Origin: Bagarius yarrelli
Lineage: Eukaryota; Chordata; Actinopteri; Siluriformes; Sisoridae
Assembly (NCBI GenBank): GCA_005784505.1
Contig: VCAZ01000097.1
Coordinates: forward strand, 1,720,001-1,784,000
DNA: 64,000 bases
Direction of reading: 5' to 3'
The translations under genes and the position numbers were made by a program. The notes under the pieces are model-generated. The model searched no databases and was not told the origin of the DNA. It saw only the letters and a program-made list of their open reading frames with translations. Below are positions 55,301-59,593 of the stretch, in pieces. Positions within the stretch are counted from its first letter, which is position 1, and the number at the start of each line of letters is the position of its first letter.

Positions 55301-56169
55301 GCAACAACAGGTCTTAACATGTTTCCTGCTGTAATCCACAGGTGTCATCGTGTGTAAAACTGCAACCATCTTTGCCTACTTTACCTCTTTATGATCAGCC
55401 CCCCTGCACCCTGGACTGCAGTCCCGTCCCCAACCTGCCCCGCTCGCCGTCCGTCAACGGCGACCACAAGCAACCTGGCCTGCATAAAAGCTTGCCAAAC
55501 AGTAAGAGACCCTACAGAGGCCATAATCTACTTCCTGTTCTGCTGCCTTACTTTTTTATAGACAGGTTTTTAAATTTCACTCGATTGTTTTGTTAAGATC
55601 ACAGTTCCAGTCTGAGTCCAGAAAGTCCAGGCTTTCCTCAGCCACCAAGATTCACACCTGATGGATCCGGCCCAGGAAAACTACGACCTGTATGTAACTC
55701 CTTAAGTTCAGTGTTTAAAAAGCAACACTACACAAGATATTAGCTCAGTGGTGATCATATGATAACTGAACCCGAGATTAAGCATGAGATGTTTGGCCAT
55801 TTGTAAAAATTCTAGGATTTTATTGTCCACTGCACCCCAACTGACCACCAGGGGTTAAAGGCTGCATGTATCAAGTGACCCAATTCAATTTTTTTCCTCC
55901 AACATGGCACAGATGAGATATGACCACCGATCATGTAAGCAGGGAAAAATAACACATTAGATCGGTTTCAGGCCTCGTTTAAATGCGGAAATAAATCGGA
56001 TATAAATCAGATGTGTGCATTAGCGCCTGCCATGTAAACAGATAGATCAGATTTTCCACCACTTGTTTTATTTTTTCACCCTCAGGTCCGTGCTGCCCCG
56101 CCTCCTCCGAAACAACACCTTCGCCGACAAGTGGACAAAACCGAGGAGGTCGAGATCACGCTGGTGTAG
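1396..56169 (+). CDS. fchsd2: fchsd2, F-BAR and double SH3 domain protein 2 (18 coding exons, 5' end outside window)
   Basis: FCHSD2 is a membrane-bending adaptor: its F-BAR dimer binds curved membrane and its SH3 domains recruit actin-assembly and endocytic partners (family knowledge: clathrin-mediated endocytosis, stereocilia and cell-edge actin; relative of Drosophila Nervous wreck). Joining 1396-1441, 27548-27627, 28666-28810, 30206-30339, 31443-31497, 33117-33245, 40953-41075, 41618-41713, 45521-45637, 46574-46678, 47447-47608, 51756-51890, 52510-52593, 53009-53186, 53848-54065, 55342-55501, 55598-55689 and 56086-56169 gives 713 codons and a TAG with every phase matching. Residues 1-397 are F-BAR, 433-488 SH3-1 and 532-588 SH3-2, followed by a Pro-rich tail ending VEITLV. 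Similarity to human FCHSD2 as I remember it is high throughout, notably in exon 9 and both SH3 domains. The first ~40 residues are missing, so no start codon is seen. FCHSD1 is a less likely alternative. Confidence 0.96.
2735..2960. mobile_element. LTR-like fragment (degenerate)
   Basis: Shares GACAAGACACACCTGAACAC and the order of ACCAATGAGACCAAGACAC-like motifs with 44760-44860. Both look like minus-strand LTR sequence of a gypsy-like element; this is an inference without a coding domain. Confidence 0.4.
2961..3050. repeat. Short palindromic TAGCTAGC-rich tract
   Basis: Repeated GCTAGC/TTAGCT words, self-complementary over short distances. Similar words form the loop of the foldback at 9911-10050. 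Confidence 0.45.
3470..3633 (-). repeat. SINE family A copy
   Basis: Reverse-oriented copy: tail (TCCTTATCCAGAGCGACTTA) at left and tRNA-like head ending in CCACTTCCCC at right. Confidence 0.83.
4326..4450 (+). repeat. Possible SINE-like fragment with AATAAA tail
   Basis: CTGTGCTCCGGCAACCTGGC and a C-rich body leading to TCAATAAAGGCAAAAAATGC. A similar C-rich body (GTCCCATCC before an A-rich tail) occurs at about 11470-11640. Identity unresolved. Confidence 0.35.
4966..5829. mobile_element. Two tandem copies of a MITE-like element
   Basis: Copy 1 (4966-5371) and copy 2 (5372-5829) share GGGGCTC-TCCGAAAT, CATACTACTTA, GGGACGTACTACAGGTACAG, CCGCCATGTTGAT and CATATGAC blocks. Copy 2 has terminal inverted repeats (CCGAAATCACATACT at 5387 versus AGTATGTGATTTCC at 5815). 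Non-autonomous; superfamily unknown. Confidence 0.7.
6200..6260. repeat. (GT)n-(GA)n compound microsatellite
   Basis: A GT run followed by a GA run; three more CA/GT tracts follow at 6370-6393, 6484-6528 and 6641-6686. Confidence 0.9.
6849..6900. repeat. (TG)n microsatellite
   Basis: Nearly pure TG over 50 nt. Confidence 0.95.
7013..7275. repeat. Purine (GA)n-rich tract
   Basis: GAGA-type repeat with GGGA interspersions; a shorter related tract follows at 7399-7460. The opposite-strand bias to the tract at 522-1110 is notable. Confidence 0.95.
7813..7872. mobile_element. hAT/MITE-like terminal fragment
   Basis: TTAGGGATTCACTGG followed by GGATACCGGTATCGGTATTG; this TAGGGAT plus GGTATCGG combination is typical of a fish hAT-type element end. 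A SINE A follows immediately. Confidence 0.4.
7900..8140 (+). repeat. SINE family A copy with internal duplication
   Basis: The head-plus-body segment (TTCGATTCCC, then CTGCTGGGCCCCTGAG) occurs twice before the tail, so this copy is longer than the others. Confidence 0.78.
8215..8562 (+). repeat. SINE family B copy (long, ~350 bp)
   Basis: Head GGGCAGCACGGTGGCTTAGT with B-box-like GGGTTCGATTCCCC, body with TGTGTGGAGTTTGCATGTTC and GTCCAGGGTGTC, ending AAGCGGGAATAAAAGATGAA. This is a well-known teleost dispersed repeat style; the family name was not verified. Confidence 0.85.
8640..8960. mobile_element. Possible LTR-like fragment
   Basis: A-rich sequence with ACAGGACCAGGAAAA and GAGACAAGAGGTTATAAA words resembling those at 2735-2960. 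Weak, no coding domain. Confidence 0.25.
8980..9260. repeat. Dispersed repeat candidate
   Basis: Contains AACCTTGGGAGAAACCAGGT and CAGTTCTCCTCCGACCAG, which I associate from memory with an interspersed repeat in otophysan fishes. Family not named. Confidence 0.35.
9396..9470 (-). repeat. SINE family A fragment (tRNA-like head only)
   Basis: Matches only the head in reverse (GAACCTATAATCTTTGGG, CCACCACTTTCC); the tail is absent. Confidence 0.65.
9911..10050. repeat. Foldback element (45-bp arms)
   Basis: The left arm starts GTGTAAGGTTCCTGTTTCAT; the right arm ends ATAAAACAGGAACCTTACAC. The arms pair over about 45 bp with two mismatches and one indel, around a loop of about 50 nt. Confidence 0.85.
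10791..11037 (-). repeat. SINE family C copy
   Basis: Tail side at left (CACATATCCCATCTTAGTAA, GCGCCCCCTGGAGCAG-like), tRNA-like head at right (GGGCTTGAACCCTGGTCTTC). Ends directly at a (GT)n tract. Confidence 0.78.
11984..12008. repeat. (CA)n microsatellite
   Basis: CA dinucleotide run of about 25 nt; similar runs at 21203-21235 (CA), 15786-15807 (GT) and 11039-11065 (GT). Confidence 0.9.
14689..14877 (+). repeat. SINE family A copy, near full length
   Basis: Intact head, CACTGCTGGGACCCTGAG body and GGATAAGGGCGTCTGCTAAA tail; among the best-preserved copies in the window. Confidence 0.87.
15158..15458 (-). repeat. SINE family B copy
   Basis: Minus orientation: TATACCCGCTTATTTTCTTA at left, ACCGCTAACCACACTGCTGT at right. 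Confidence 0.82.
17238..17446 (-). repeat. SINE family C copy, decayed
   Basis: Shares CAGCATAGTGAAATTTGTTT and GACCCAACGCTGGCTAACTG with the other C copies. Confidence 0.68.
19966..19994. repeat. (TA)n microsatellite
   Basis: Pure TA alternation over about 29 nt. Confidence 0.9.
20335..20612. repeat. 29-bp minisatellite, block 1
   Basis: About nine imperfect units of GCTAGCTAATTCTGAGGTAA plus ACATTTACT. Period about 29-30 bp. Confidence 0.88.
21245..21474. repeat. 29-bp minisatellite, block 2
   Basis: About eight units with the same 29-bp consensus as block 1, 630 bp away, in the same orientation. Confidence 0.88.
21491..21746. repeat. Nested inverted repeat (foldback) with 30-bp inner arms
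   Basis: Inner arms 21615-21644 and 21681-21710 pair over 30 nt with one mismatch. Outer arms GCATTGGATTGGTTTTCTGC (21491) and the complement at 21711-21746 pair after an 11-nt insertion. Confidence 0.78.
22479..22545 (+). repeat. SINE family A fragment (head)
   Basis: Head only (GGGGGAAGTGGTAACTCAGT to CAGCACTACCAG), fused to a LINE-type 3' end. Confidence 0.6.
22546..22762 (+). mobile_element. LINE 3'-end fragment with (TCTAA)n tail
   Basis: Contains CACTTCTGGTTAGATGCGAA, CATTTCATTGGCTCTGTACA and ACAATGACAATAAAGTTC, ending in repeated TCTAA. This matches a non-LTR retrotransposon 3' end common in fish genomes (family not determined). No reverse transcriptase sequence remains. Confidence 0.65.
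23813..24043 (-). repeat. SINE family B copy with internal deletion
   Basis: Both ends are present, but the segment between GATCTGCTGGA and CACACACTTACACTC is missing. Confidence 0.78.
26036..26203 (-). repeat. SINE family A copy
   Basis: Tail at left (CCAGAGCGACTTATATTTAT), divergent tRNA-like head at right. Confidence 0.8.
26471..26648 (-). repeat. SINE family A copy
   Basis: Second minus-strand copy within 300 bp of the previous one, well conserved (CAGACGTTCTTATCCAGAGC; ACCATGAGCCACCACTTCCC). Confidence 0.85.
27548..27627 (+). CDS. fchsd2: fchsd2 coding exon 2
   Basis: 80 nt between ACTGCAG and GTAACA. It continues directly from the previous exon with ALQKLANQYLKRDWPG, a signature stretch of the FCHSD family, and ends with a split Arg codon. 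The intron before it is about 26 kb. Confidence 0.95.
28458..28506. repeat. (GT)n microsatellite
   Basis: About 48 nt of GT, 160 nt before an fchsd2 exon. Confidence 0.95.
28666..28810 (+). CDS. fchsd2: fchsd2 coding exon 3
   Basis: 145 nt between CTGCAG and GTACCG. Encodes the F-BAR segment containing AYLEGTVEVNQTRL, ICENYKNEISDPAKSV and RLYKEQQLKK. A (TG)n tract begins about 40 nt into the following intron. Confidence 0.95.
29389..29519 (-). repeat. SINE family B fragment (3' part)
   Basis: Contains only the distal part (CTATACCCGCTTATTCCCTA to GACAGGTCGCCAGTCCATC). Confidence 0.75.
29756..29943 (+). repeat. SINE family A copy
   Basis: Near full length with intact A-box and B-box-like motifs (GAGTTCGATTCCC). 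Confidence 0.87.
30206..30339 (+). CDS. fchsd2: fchsd2 coding exon 4
   Basis: 134 nt between GCCCCAG and GTAGGT. Encodes the coiled F-BAR helix with CIEQLGRIQAELQDSVKDL and ADIEAK; the last Lys codon is completed by the next exon. Confidence 0.95.
30340..31442. other. fchsd2 intron (1.1 kb), no repeat recognised
   Basis: Nothing identifiable on either strand apart from the splice sites. It is one of the few repeat-poor stretches in the window. Confidence 0.7.
31443..31497 (+). CDS. fchsd2: fchsd2 coding exon 5
   Basis: 55 nt between TTCCCAG and GTGAGT. Encodes SKLGLFQSRISLQKASVK, nearly identical to the corresponding mammalian segment. Confidence 0.94.
31990..32366. repeat. AT-rich tandem repeat (TTAGAAATGACACATT plus TTTTA runs)
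   Basis: About nine occurrences of TTAGAAATGACA or a close variant separated by (TTTTA)n of variable length. Confidence 0.85.
32626..32988 (+). mobile_element. Decayed mariner-like transposon
   Basis: Terminal inverted repeats ACGGGGTGTCCTATAAATTT and the complement of ACTTATGGGACACCCTGT lie near TA dinucleotides. Inside, codons for PDLTQLDF-LF--GPFKG (32696 onwards) match the conserved PDLTPLDFFLWG region of mariner-type transposases. The rest of the transposase is gone, so the element is dead. Confidence 0.7.
33117..33245 (+). CDS. fchsd2: fchsd2 coding exon 6
   Basis: 129 nt, phase 0 at both ends, acceptor GTATTAG and donor GTAAGA. Encodes LKAKRSDCNSKATHARNEY followed by LLTLAAANAHQDRYYQ, a strongly conserved F-BAR helix. 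Confidence 0.95.
33342..33480 (+). repeat. SINE family A copy with internal deletion
   Basis: Head and body are intact, then it jumps from the AATTGCTC element into the tail (CTGGATGTTGGCTAAATT). Confidence 0.8.
34330..35120. repeat. 36-bp minisatellite (~20 units)
   Basis: Units of GGGACTGACAGGCACAGAAG plus CCACACCTACTTTATT. Because 36 is a multiple of 3, long frames stay open on both strands (repeated VGVASVPVSPNK on minus); these are repeat artefacts, not genes. Confidence 0.92.
36401..36577 (-). repeat. SINE family A copy
   Basis: Minus orientation, near complete; lies head-to-head with the next copy. Confidence 0.84.
36610..36750 (+). repeat. SINE family A copy, truncated at both ends
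   Basis: Starts inside the head and ends in GTCGCTCTGGATAAGTGT; forms an inverted pair with the copy just upstream. Confidence 0.75.
38817..38917 (+). repeat. SINE family A copy with large internal deletion
   Basis: Head joined directly to the last part of the tail (AAATGCTGTAAATGTA). Confidence 0.75.
38938..39098 (+). repeat. SINE family A-like divergent copy
   Basis: Recognisable B-box-like GGGTTCGACTCTC and tail GGGCGTCTGTCAAATGACAG; the 5' part is rearranged (repeated TTGTAGCCTTGT). Confidence 0.6.
39675..39930. repeat. Opposed (GT)n and (CA)n tracts
   Basis: GT run at 39675-39708 and CA runs at 39796-39820 and 39914-39928, complementary to each other. Confidence 0.88.
40038..40120 (+). 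repeat. SINE family A fragment (head)
   Basis: Head to B-box-like GGGTTCGATTTCC only. Confidence 0.6.
40395..40437. repeat. (CT)n microsatellite
   Basis: Pure CT run of about 40 nt. Confidence 0.93.
40581..40950. repeat. CT-rich tract forming the splice-acceptor pyrimidine run
   Basis: About 370 nt of CT/CTTT repeats ending two bases before the exon 7 acceptor AG. Confidence 0.93.
40953..41075 (+). CDS. fchsd2: fchsd2 coding exon 7
   Basis: 123 nt, phase 0 at both ends, acceptor TCCTAG and donor GTGAGT. Encodes ALDGSVYEHVKDYLMSF and RTELEAFQAIHNTFQFLL. Its polypyrimidine tract is the end of a roughly 370-nt CT-rich microsatellite, and a CA repeat begins about 12 nt after the donor. Confidence 0.95.
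41087..41145. repeat. (CA)n microsatellite after exon 7
   Basis: CA run starting about 12 nt past the donor; further CA at 41253-41293, GT at 41401-41425 and CA at 41722-41741. Confidence 0.93.
41618..41713 (+). CDS. fchsd2: fchsd2 coding exon 8
   Basis: 96 nt, phase 0, acceptor GATTCAG and donor GTGAGA. Encodes FNQQLFLQENPVFHKVQ and ends CDSDT. A CA repeat begins about 8 nt beyond the donor. The next constitutive exon starts SRQLESETG, as in the mammalian protein. Confidence 0.95.
41979..42363. mobile_element. MITE-like element with inverted termini
   Basis: ATTACACTGTGATTTTTAT at the left and the complement of ATTAAAAATCACACAGTGTG at the right, enclosing ~385 bp with no coding sequence. 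Confidence 0.55.
42390..42435. repeat. 10-bp tandem repeat (ACTTACACAC)n
   Basis: Four consecutive ACTTACACAC-like units. Confidence 0.85.
42580..42611. repeat. (CA)n microsatellite
   Basis: CA dinucleotide run. Confidence 0.92.
42730..43400. repeat. CT-rich pyrimidine tracts
   Basis: CT/CTTT repeats at 42730-42775 and 42975-43400, upstream of the candidate cassette exon at 43957; apparent Ser/Leu/Phe frames are artefacts. Confidence 0.92.
43909..43942. repeat. (GT)n microsatellite upstream of the candidate cassette exon
   Basis: GT run ending 14 nt before the acceptor at 43956. Confidence 0.9.
43957..44031 (+). CDS. fchsd2: Candidate 75-nt cassette exon of fchsd2 (unconfirmed)
   Basis: This is an open 75-nt segment (25 codons: begins TLSSVQQLVDIEPS, ends MRMTLAQ) preceded by GGCTCAG and a long pyrimidine and GT-rich tract, and followed by a GTAGAA donor. 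Both borders are phase 0, matching the introns on either side (exon 8 ends phase 0, the next starts phase 0), so inclusion would add 25 residues between CDSDT and SRQLES without shifting the frame. It is not in the human protein as I recall it. The donor is weaker than at other exons. It could instead be chance open sequence. Confidence 0.45.
44290..45235. mobile_element. Decayed Kolobok-like DNA transposon split by an insertion
   Basis: 44290-44534 (GAGACAGGTCTGGACTGCAG; TCACTTGGATGGCAGCATAT) and 44968-45235 (CCATGGGCACTAAACAAAAA; CAATTTGAAATATAGAGACG; GGCAGCGTTTCTGG) are consecutive parts of one fish DNA transposon as I remember it. The family attribution is from memory. Confidence 0.55.
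44535..44967 (-). mobile_element. LTR-like insertion inside the Kolobok-like element
   Basis: Roughly 430 bp reading, on the minus strand, from TGTCAGGACACAGGTCAGGC to a terminus rich in AATAAAAACTGCG. It interrupts the transposon and resembles a solo LTR. No primer binding site or coding region remains. Confidence 0.5.
45494..45516. repeat. (GT)n microsatellite at exon 9 acceptor
   Basis: GT run directly before CACAG of the exon 9 acceptor; a second GT tract follows the exon at 45650-45692. Confidence 0.92.
45521..45637 (+). CDS. fchsd2: fchsd2 coding exon 9
   Basis: 117 nt, phase 0, acceptor TCACAG and donor GTGAGG. Encodes SRQLESETGTTEEHSLNKEA and RKWATRVAREHKNIIH, essentially identical to mammalian FCHSD2. 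A (GT)n tract ends 4 nt before the acceptor AG and another begins about 10 nt after the donor. Confidence 0.96.
45793..46148 (+). repeat. SINE family B copy
   Basis: Full body on the + strand (GGTCCCGGGTTCGATTCCCC to AAGCGGGTATAAAAGATGAA); the extreme 5' head is degraded. Confidence 0.83.
46150..46325 (+). repeat. SINE family C copy, plus orientation
   Basis: Head-like GGGTTCAAACCCC, then GCTGATGCTGCGCTCTGACT and AATAGCATTTCACTGTGCAG, the reverse complement of the C copies elsewhere. Directly follows a SINE B. Confidence 0.65.
46574..46678 (+). CDS. fchsd2: fchsd2 coding exon 10
   Basis: 105 nt, phase 0, acceptor ATTGCAG and donor GTATGC. Encodes ALEECERQGTPPTEQSR and EAKEHIRKAE, the late F-BAR helix. 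Confidence 0.95.
47447..47608 (+). CDS. fchsd2: fchsd2 coding exon 11 (end of F-BAR)
   Basis: 162 nt, phase 0, acceptor CTACCAG and donor GTAAGC. Encodes KLKAEARLDLLRQVGVSVDT and SAMNQVMEELENERWA, then a variable linker (LPTLTTHDPSLS). Confidence 0.95.
48108..48228 (-). repeat. SINE family C fragment
   Basis: Contains only the tail-side half (TTCTTCGCGTATCCCATCTT to GATACAGCGCCCC). Confidence 0.7.
48665..49018 (+). mobile_element. 5'-truncated LINE (RTE-type 3' end) with 18-bp target-site duplication
   Basis: The insert 48683-49000 encodes the C-terminal end of a LINE polyprotein: LRWFGHVQRRD, YIGRRMLEMKLPGRR, then after a frameshift MDVINKDMKLV and RGRQMIRC. Flanks GACAGTAGACATAGTACA at 48665 and 49001 are identical. 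Confidence 0.78.
49711..50145 (-). repeat. SINE family C copy with tandemly expanded head
   Basis: Tail side at 49711-49870; the tRNA-like head region at 49921-50112 is present as four tandem units of 45, 45, 51 and 51 bp (GGGCTTGAACCCAGGTCTTC in each). Confidence 0.82.
50440..50948. mobile_element. hAT-like transposon remnant interrupted by a SINE A
   Basis: 50519-50580 encodes MSNLIKHLKLKHKYEH-EF, matching the BED-type zinc finger of hAT transposases (T-NL--HL---H). 50855-50948 (GATATCGGTATCGGCAAGTA; GTATCGTTACATCCCTAAT) looks like an element end. A SINE A (50638-50832) lies between. Confidence 0.5.
50638..50832 (-). repeat. SINE family A copy
   Basis: Near full length, minus strand (GACGTCCTTATCCAGAGCAA to CCATGAGCC); sits between the parts of a hAT-like remnant. 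Confidence 0.83.
51756..51890 (+). CDS. fchsd2: fchsd2 coding exon 12 (acidic linker and SH3-1 start)
   Basis: 135 nt, phase 0, acceptor TTTGTAG and donor GTAAAG. It encodes an acidic stretch, DDSSSSPSGTLRNYPLT, and the first strand of SH3-1 (CKVLYSYK, the ALYDY-like motif). A CA repeat begins 7 nt after the exon. Confidence 0.95.
51897..51917. repeat. (CA)n microsatellite after exon 12 donor
   Basis: CA run beginning about 7 nt past the donor GT. Confidence 0.92.
52295..52505. repeat. CT-rich tract before exon 13 acceptor
   Basis: About 210 nt of CT/CCAT repeats leading into the acceptor CCCAG. Confidence 0.9.
52510..52593 (+). CDS. fchsd2: fchsd2 coding exon 13 (SH3-1 middle)
   Basis: 84 nt, phase 0, acceptor GTCCCAG and donor GTAAAC. 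Encodes ASQPDELTIDEHEMLEVI and EDGDMEDWVK, including the conserved SH3 tryptophan. The preceding ~210 nt are a CT-rich microsatellite. Confidence 0.95.
53009..53186 (+). CDS. fchsd2: fchsd2 coding exon 14 (SH3-1 end and inter-SH3 linker)
   Basis: 178 nt, acceptor GTACAG and donor GTAAGT. Encodes ARNKAGHVGYVPEKYLQF, closing SH3-1, then a Ser-rich linker (LDSRSHTSSNST). The split codon at its end becomes Met (GDAS-M-NFAK), where the mammalian protein has Val, if the splice is placed correctly. Confidence 0.94.
53466..53752 (-). repeat. SINE family B copy
   Basis: Minus orientation (TATACCCGCTTATTCCCTAA; GGACAGGTCGCCAGTCCA), inside the fchsd2 intron between the SH3 exons. The head is truncated. 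Confidence 0.8.
53848..54065 (+). CDS. fchsd2: fchsd2 coding exon 15 (complete SH3-2)
   Basis: 218 nt, acceptor ATCTTAG and donor GTAGGT. The second SH3 domain lies in one exon: AKAIYDYEGQTDDELSFPEG, then DDGFWEGEFNGRVGVFPSVL. In the family this domain binds membrane-traffic and actin partners; the ALYDY, WEG and FPS elements are all intact. Confidence 0.96.
54141..54163. repeat. (CA)n microsatellite
   Basis: CA run 75 nt past the SH3-2 exon donor. Confidence 0.9.
55130..55160. repeat. (GT)n microsatellite
   Basis: GT run with interruptions, 180 nt upstream of exon 16. Confidence 0.9.
55342..55501 (+). CDS. fchsd2: fchsd2 coding exon 16 (proline-rich tail)
   Basis: 160 nt, acceptor CCACAG and donor GTAAGA. 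Encodes LPTLPLYDQPP, then LPRSPSVNGD. It is less conserved than the SH3 exons but keeps the LPLYDQPP landmark of FCHSD2. Confidence 0.92.
55598..55689 (+). CDS. fchsd2: fchsd2 coding exon 17
   Basis: 92 nt, acceptor GTTAAG and donor GTATGT. Encodes LSPESPGFPQPPRFTPDG and GKLRP, matching the family motif ESPGF followed by GKLRPVRAAPPPP across the junction. Confidence 0.93.
56086..56169 (+). CDS. fchsd2: fchsd2 terminal coding exon
   Basis: Acceptor CCTCAG, then VRAAPPPPKQHLRRQVDK and a C-terminus of VEITLV followed by TAG at 56167-56169. The VEITLV end is identical to mammalian FCHSD2 and resembles a class I PDZ-binding tail (T-L-V). Confidence 0.95.
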   Translation, partial: VRAAPPPPKQHLRRQVDKTEEVEITLV

Positions 56170-56622
56170 CAGCACCGCCGCTCTTTTCATCTACGTTTGA
56201 CCTCCGACTGGCTTCAAAGGGGCCTTTTAACCCTTTTCATGCCAAAATTGACTCTTGTATTTTTTTATGTGTAGAGCCAAAATATTGTAGCATTTAACAG
56301 TTACAAAGGTCGTTGCTCTACACATTTAGATTTTAGGCATAAAAATATAAAGAGTAATAAAGCCTGATTGGATAACTTGCACATATACGTGTCCAGCAGG
56401 CTCATCAACAGCAGATCATGCAATATCAGGAGGTGATTTAAGGATTTGTGAGGGCATTTTTTCGTTGTACAGTGGGTGTGGGTGATTAAGTTTGCCCCGT
56501 CTTCAGCCACGTGTAGTCTGATCATACGTATTTAATGTTGTATTAGTACAGTACATTACTGTTGTCATAGAAATGTTCCCAATATGTGCAACATTTCTTC
56601 ATATATCGTAACTGAGTGGATG

Positions 56623-56666
<44 letters not shown>
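56623..56666. repeat. Poly(T) tract
   Basis: 44 consecutive T in the inferred 3' UTR (poly(U) in the transcript). Length is prone to assembly error. Confidence 0.9.
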
Positions 56667-56670
<4 letters not shown>

Positions 56671-57333
56671 ATAAAGAAAACAATTGAGGGCAAAAAAATT
56701 AAAATTGTGTATAAAAGGGTAAACCGGCGAGGTAGAAATAAGGTGAGGGAAAGTAAATGAGGGCTGGATCCTCCGTTTTCTTTTTCCTTTCCTATCGCTT
56801 CTCTTGCCAAACGCATCACTCCTCCATATCGTGTTAATCAGAGTGCGGTACTAACTACAGTACGTCAATATTAGCCTTTTCTCAGCTTGTCCTTAAAAAG
56901 ACTGCCGTTTGTACGTATTAACTAATATTTAGTCGATAAAGAATATGGAGGTGTTTTTTGGGTTTTTTTATGTGCGTTGACCCTGGGAGCGAACCGTTAG
57001 CCCGTGACTTTATCATACGGCCTAACACTAATCAGTATCTGAGCAAAATTTAAAGTGTTTTATTTTTTTCTTTTCTTTTTAATTCTTATCTTATTTTCTC
57101 TTAACAATAACATCGCCGCCGTCTAATGGAGTATGTTGGCTGATGGGTCCTGGCCATTTCATAGTAATCAGCATCCTAAGTGCTTTTCCTTTGTACAAGG
57201 GGCAGCTAATTTTTCTAGTTCCTGGTTATATCTGATATATTCAAGAGTACCGTTCTTCTATTAAAAAAAAAAAAAAATTCTAATCTATTAACCAATCGTG
57301 ACGTCCCATTTTATTTTGAAGTACTAAATGTCT

Positions 57334-57363
57334 ATTATTATTATTATTATTATTATTATTATC
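57334..57363. repeat. (ATT)n trinucleotide tract in 3' UTR
   Basis: About ten ATT/TTA units. Confidence 0.9.
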
Positions 57364-57518
57364 TTTATTATTCCATATCTGCTTTTTTTCTCCATGCTTT
57401 AACTAGGCATGTGCTGGATTTATCCCTTCCATACGAACAGTTACCTGATCTGACTTATTCCACATATACAACATAATACACAAATATTTTCTTTACTTTT
57501 GGGTTTTTTTGTACACAC

Positions 57519-57524
57519 AATAAA
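57519..57524 (+). promoter_or_regulatory. Possible proximal poly(A) signal of fchsd2
   Basis: A canonical AATAAA lies 1.35 kb after the stop codon. It would give a shorter 3' UTR if used. Confidence 0.35.
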
Positions 57525-58911
57525 GAGTTTTTATAGCATCACAAACCAGAAAAAGCACCCTTTTAGATCACTTTATAGGTTGTTTTTTTTTTCAAACAAG
57601 AAGAAAGAAGCATATGATTCAAGTAATTCGTTAGCGAGCCTGCTTAACATGGACTAACCGGACAAAAATTCAGACATTCCTATAGATAAAAGTTCACACT
57701 AATCACAGCTAACGGTAGCTAATTTCTTTAGATAGATATTTACAGCCAGACTAGTTAGCATAAACTTTCCTTATACGGGTTGGAAGGTGTTTTGCGCTAA
57801 TCACGGCTAACACTAGTTAGCTGATATAATCCGAACGATCCTGGACAGACGTTTGTATTCGTATCCTTAAATGTTCACAATCATTCTAAGCTTGCTGTGA
57901 AGTAACCTGACGAAACTTTCACAACGATTTTGAAATTTTATTAAAAAATTTTATTGAATAATTCTAGCTAACTCTGGTAGCCTTTGATTTGACAGGATGT
58001 CCGAGAAAGTCTTTTCTATTTTTGAGTGCAATCATCAAACTAACTTTCGAGGACCAGGCGTGGACTCGGCTCGGAATTCTATCTTAGATTTTTGCCTACT
58101 TCTCTAATTTTACTTGATCCAAGCCAAAGGTATCGGCACATGCCTACGCTCAGCAGCATCGCATGGATCTCAGCACTTTTGTTTTTGACATTTATGTCTG
58201 CACATCATCCAAGGACCCTTGTGTAGCAAAGCTGCCCAGATACGTGTGTGTTTGTTCTATTTTGGTTTTTTTAAATGCAGTGTTTGATAGCCTAATTATT
58301 TTGCCATAGAATACACTCCTGCTATTTATTACCTTCCACCAGAAGTAAGAAATCCGCCATTTTTATTTTTTAGAGATTAGTCTAACTAGTGTTAATAACA
58401 GTAAATAATGTCACCTTAATTCAAGTAAATAATGTCACCTTAAAAACGGTGCTTGTAAAGAATTTTTAGGGTTCGGGGTTGGCCTGGATGTGTGTGTGTG
58501 TGTGTGTGTATGTTTTGGATTTTCTTTCCGAAGCCTGGGCCAAATTTGCATATCTGCCCTGATGGCATCTGTTTTTGTTGTAACCGGTTGTCATGTTGAT
58601 CTCGTTGAGATCTTTTAAATGTTATCAGACTTGTTTTGAAGTTTATGGCCCATTTTTTTTTTACGAAATTCTTTTAAAGATTAACTTTTATTCTTTATTC
58701 CTTTTTTTTTTTTTTTACTTCTTTTAAAGAGTTTTTGCTTTCTGTTCTATGACTTGTGTTTTATTTTATTTGAAAGACACACTGCTGGAAATAGATGATG
58801 TCATAACATCGGACGGTTGCTGCAGTGGAGGTGCGAGCGAACAGGTCGAGATATTTCTTTCTGCTTATTAATAGCTGTAAAGTAATTTGTATTTATTGTG
58901 TACAAATGTTA

Positions 58912-58917
58912 AATAAA
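58912..58917 (+). promoter_or_regulatory. Likely distal poly(A) signal of fchsd2
   Basis: AATAAA is followed by an A-rich stretch and then a U/GU-rich region (58962-58990), the arrangement expected at a vertebrate cleavage site. It is the last such signal before the next gene. Confidence 0.6.
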
Positions 58918-59068
58918 AAAATTTAAAAAAAAAAAAAAAGAAGAAGAAGGAGAAAATGATCTCTGGTTTTTGGTTGTCTTTGTTTCTGCTTAATGTCTCA
59001 CCGAAATACATATACTGTATGTCATAATCTAAAGAAAAATGAATCAAGCGTCAGCTTACATGAAAATT

Positions 59069-59213
59069 TCTGGCATTTGGTGAACGCCCTTAAATAGCGC
59101 AATGAACATGTATCTCATTTATCCAACTAAGCAGTTGAGGGTTCAGGGCCTTGTTCTGGGGGCCCAACAGTGGCAGCTTGGTGGTGCTGGGAATTGAACC
59201 CACAGTCTTCCAA
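59069..59213 (-). repeat. SINE family A copy, truncated
   Basis: Degenerate tail and body, minus orientation; the tRNA-like head is mostly missing. Confidence 0.65.
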
Positions 59214-59271
59214 TATAATTGTAAATCTGTTAATTTGACAGAAGGTCTTACATCTTTTGAGTGCAATCATT

Positions 59272-59593
59272 TATTCATTCATCTTTTACCCGCTTATTTC
59301 CTAATTCGGGGTCACAGGGATCTGCTGGAGTCTATCCCAACCGTCTCTGAAAGGGTGAAAGGCAAGACGGGGACACCCTGGACAGGTCGCCAGGCCACCA
59401 CCGGGCCACACACACACTCACATTCACACTCACTCCTATGGGCAATTTAGAATCACCAATCAATCTAACATACATGTTTTTGGACTGTTGGTGGAAACCG
59501 GAGAACCCGGAGTAAACACACACAAGCACAAGGAGAAGACGCAAAGATGCTGTGAGGCTAACAGTGCCAACCACTAAGCCACCGTGCTGCCCT
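59272..59593 (-). repeat. SINE family B copy
   Basis: Near complete, minus orientation, ending CCACTAAGCCACCGTGCTGC; about 320 nt upstream of the NWD2-like start codon. Confidence 0.84.

Larger units (their letters stand above)
54066..55341. other. fchsd2 intron (1.3 kb)
   Basis: Holds a CA tract at 54141-54163 and a GT tract at 55130-55160. No other repeat or gene is recognised. Confidence 0.7.
56170..58945 (+). other. fchsd2: fchsd2 3' untranslated region (inferred)
   Basis: It runs from the stop codon to a likely cleavage site shortly after AATAAA at 58912-58917. It contains a 44-nt poly(T) tract near 56623, an ATT/TTA tract near 57334, a second AATAAA at 57519-57524 and a GT tract at 58484-58510. 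The length fits the long 3' UTR usual for this gene, but the exact end needs transcript data. Confidence 0.6.

Noticed and set aside
56565..56819. 84-codon minus-strand frame with a poly-Lys run
   Set aside because: It spans the poly(T) tract in the fchsd2 3' UTR; no homology.
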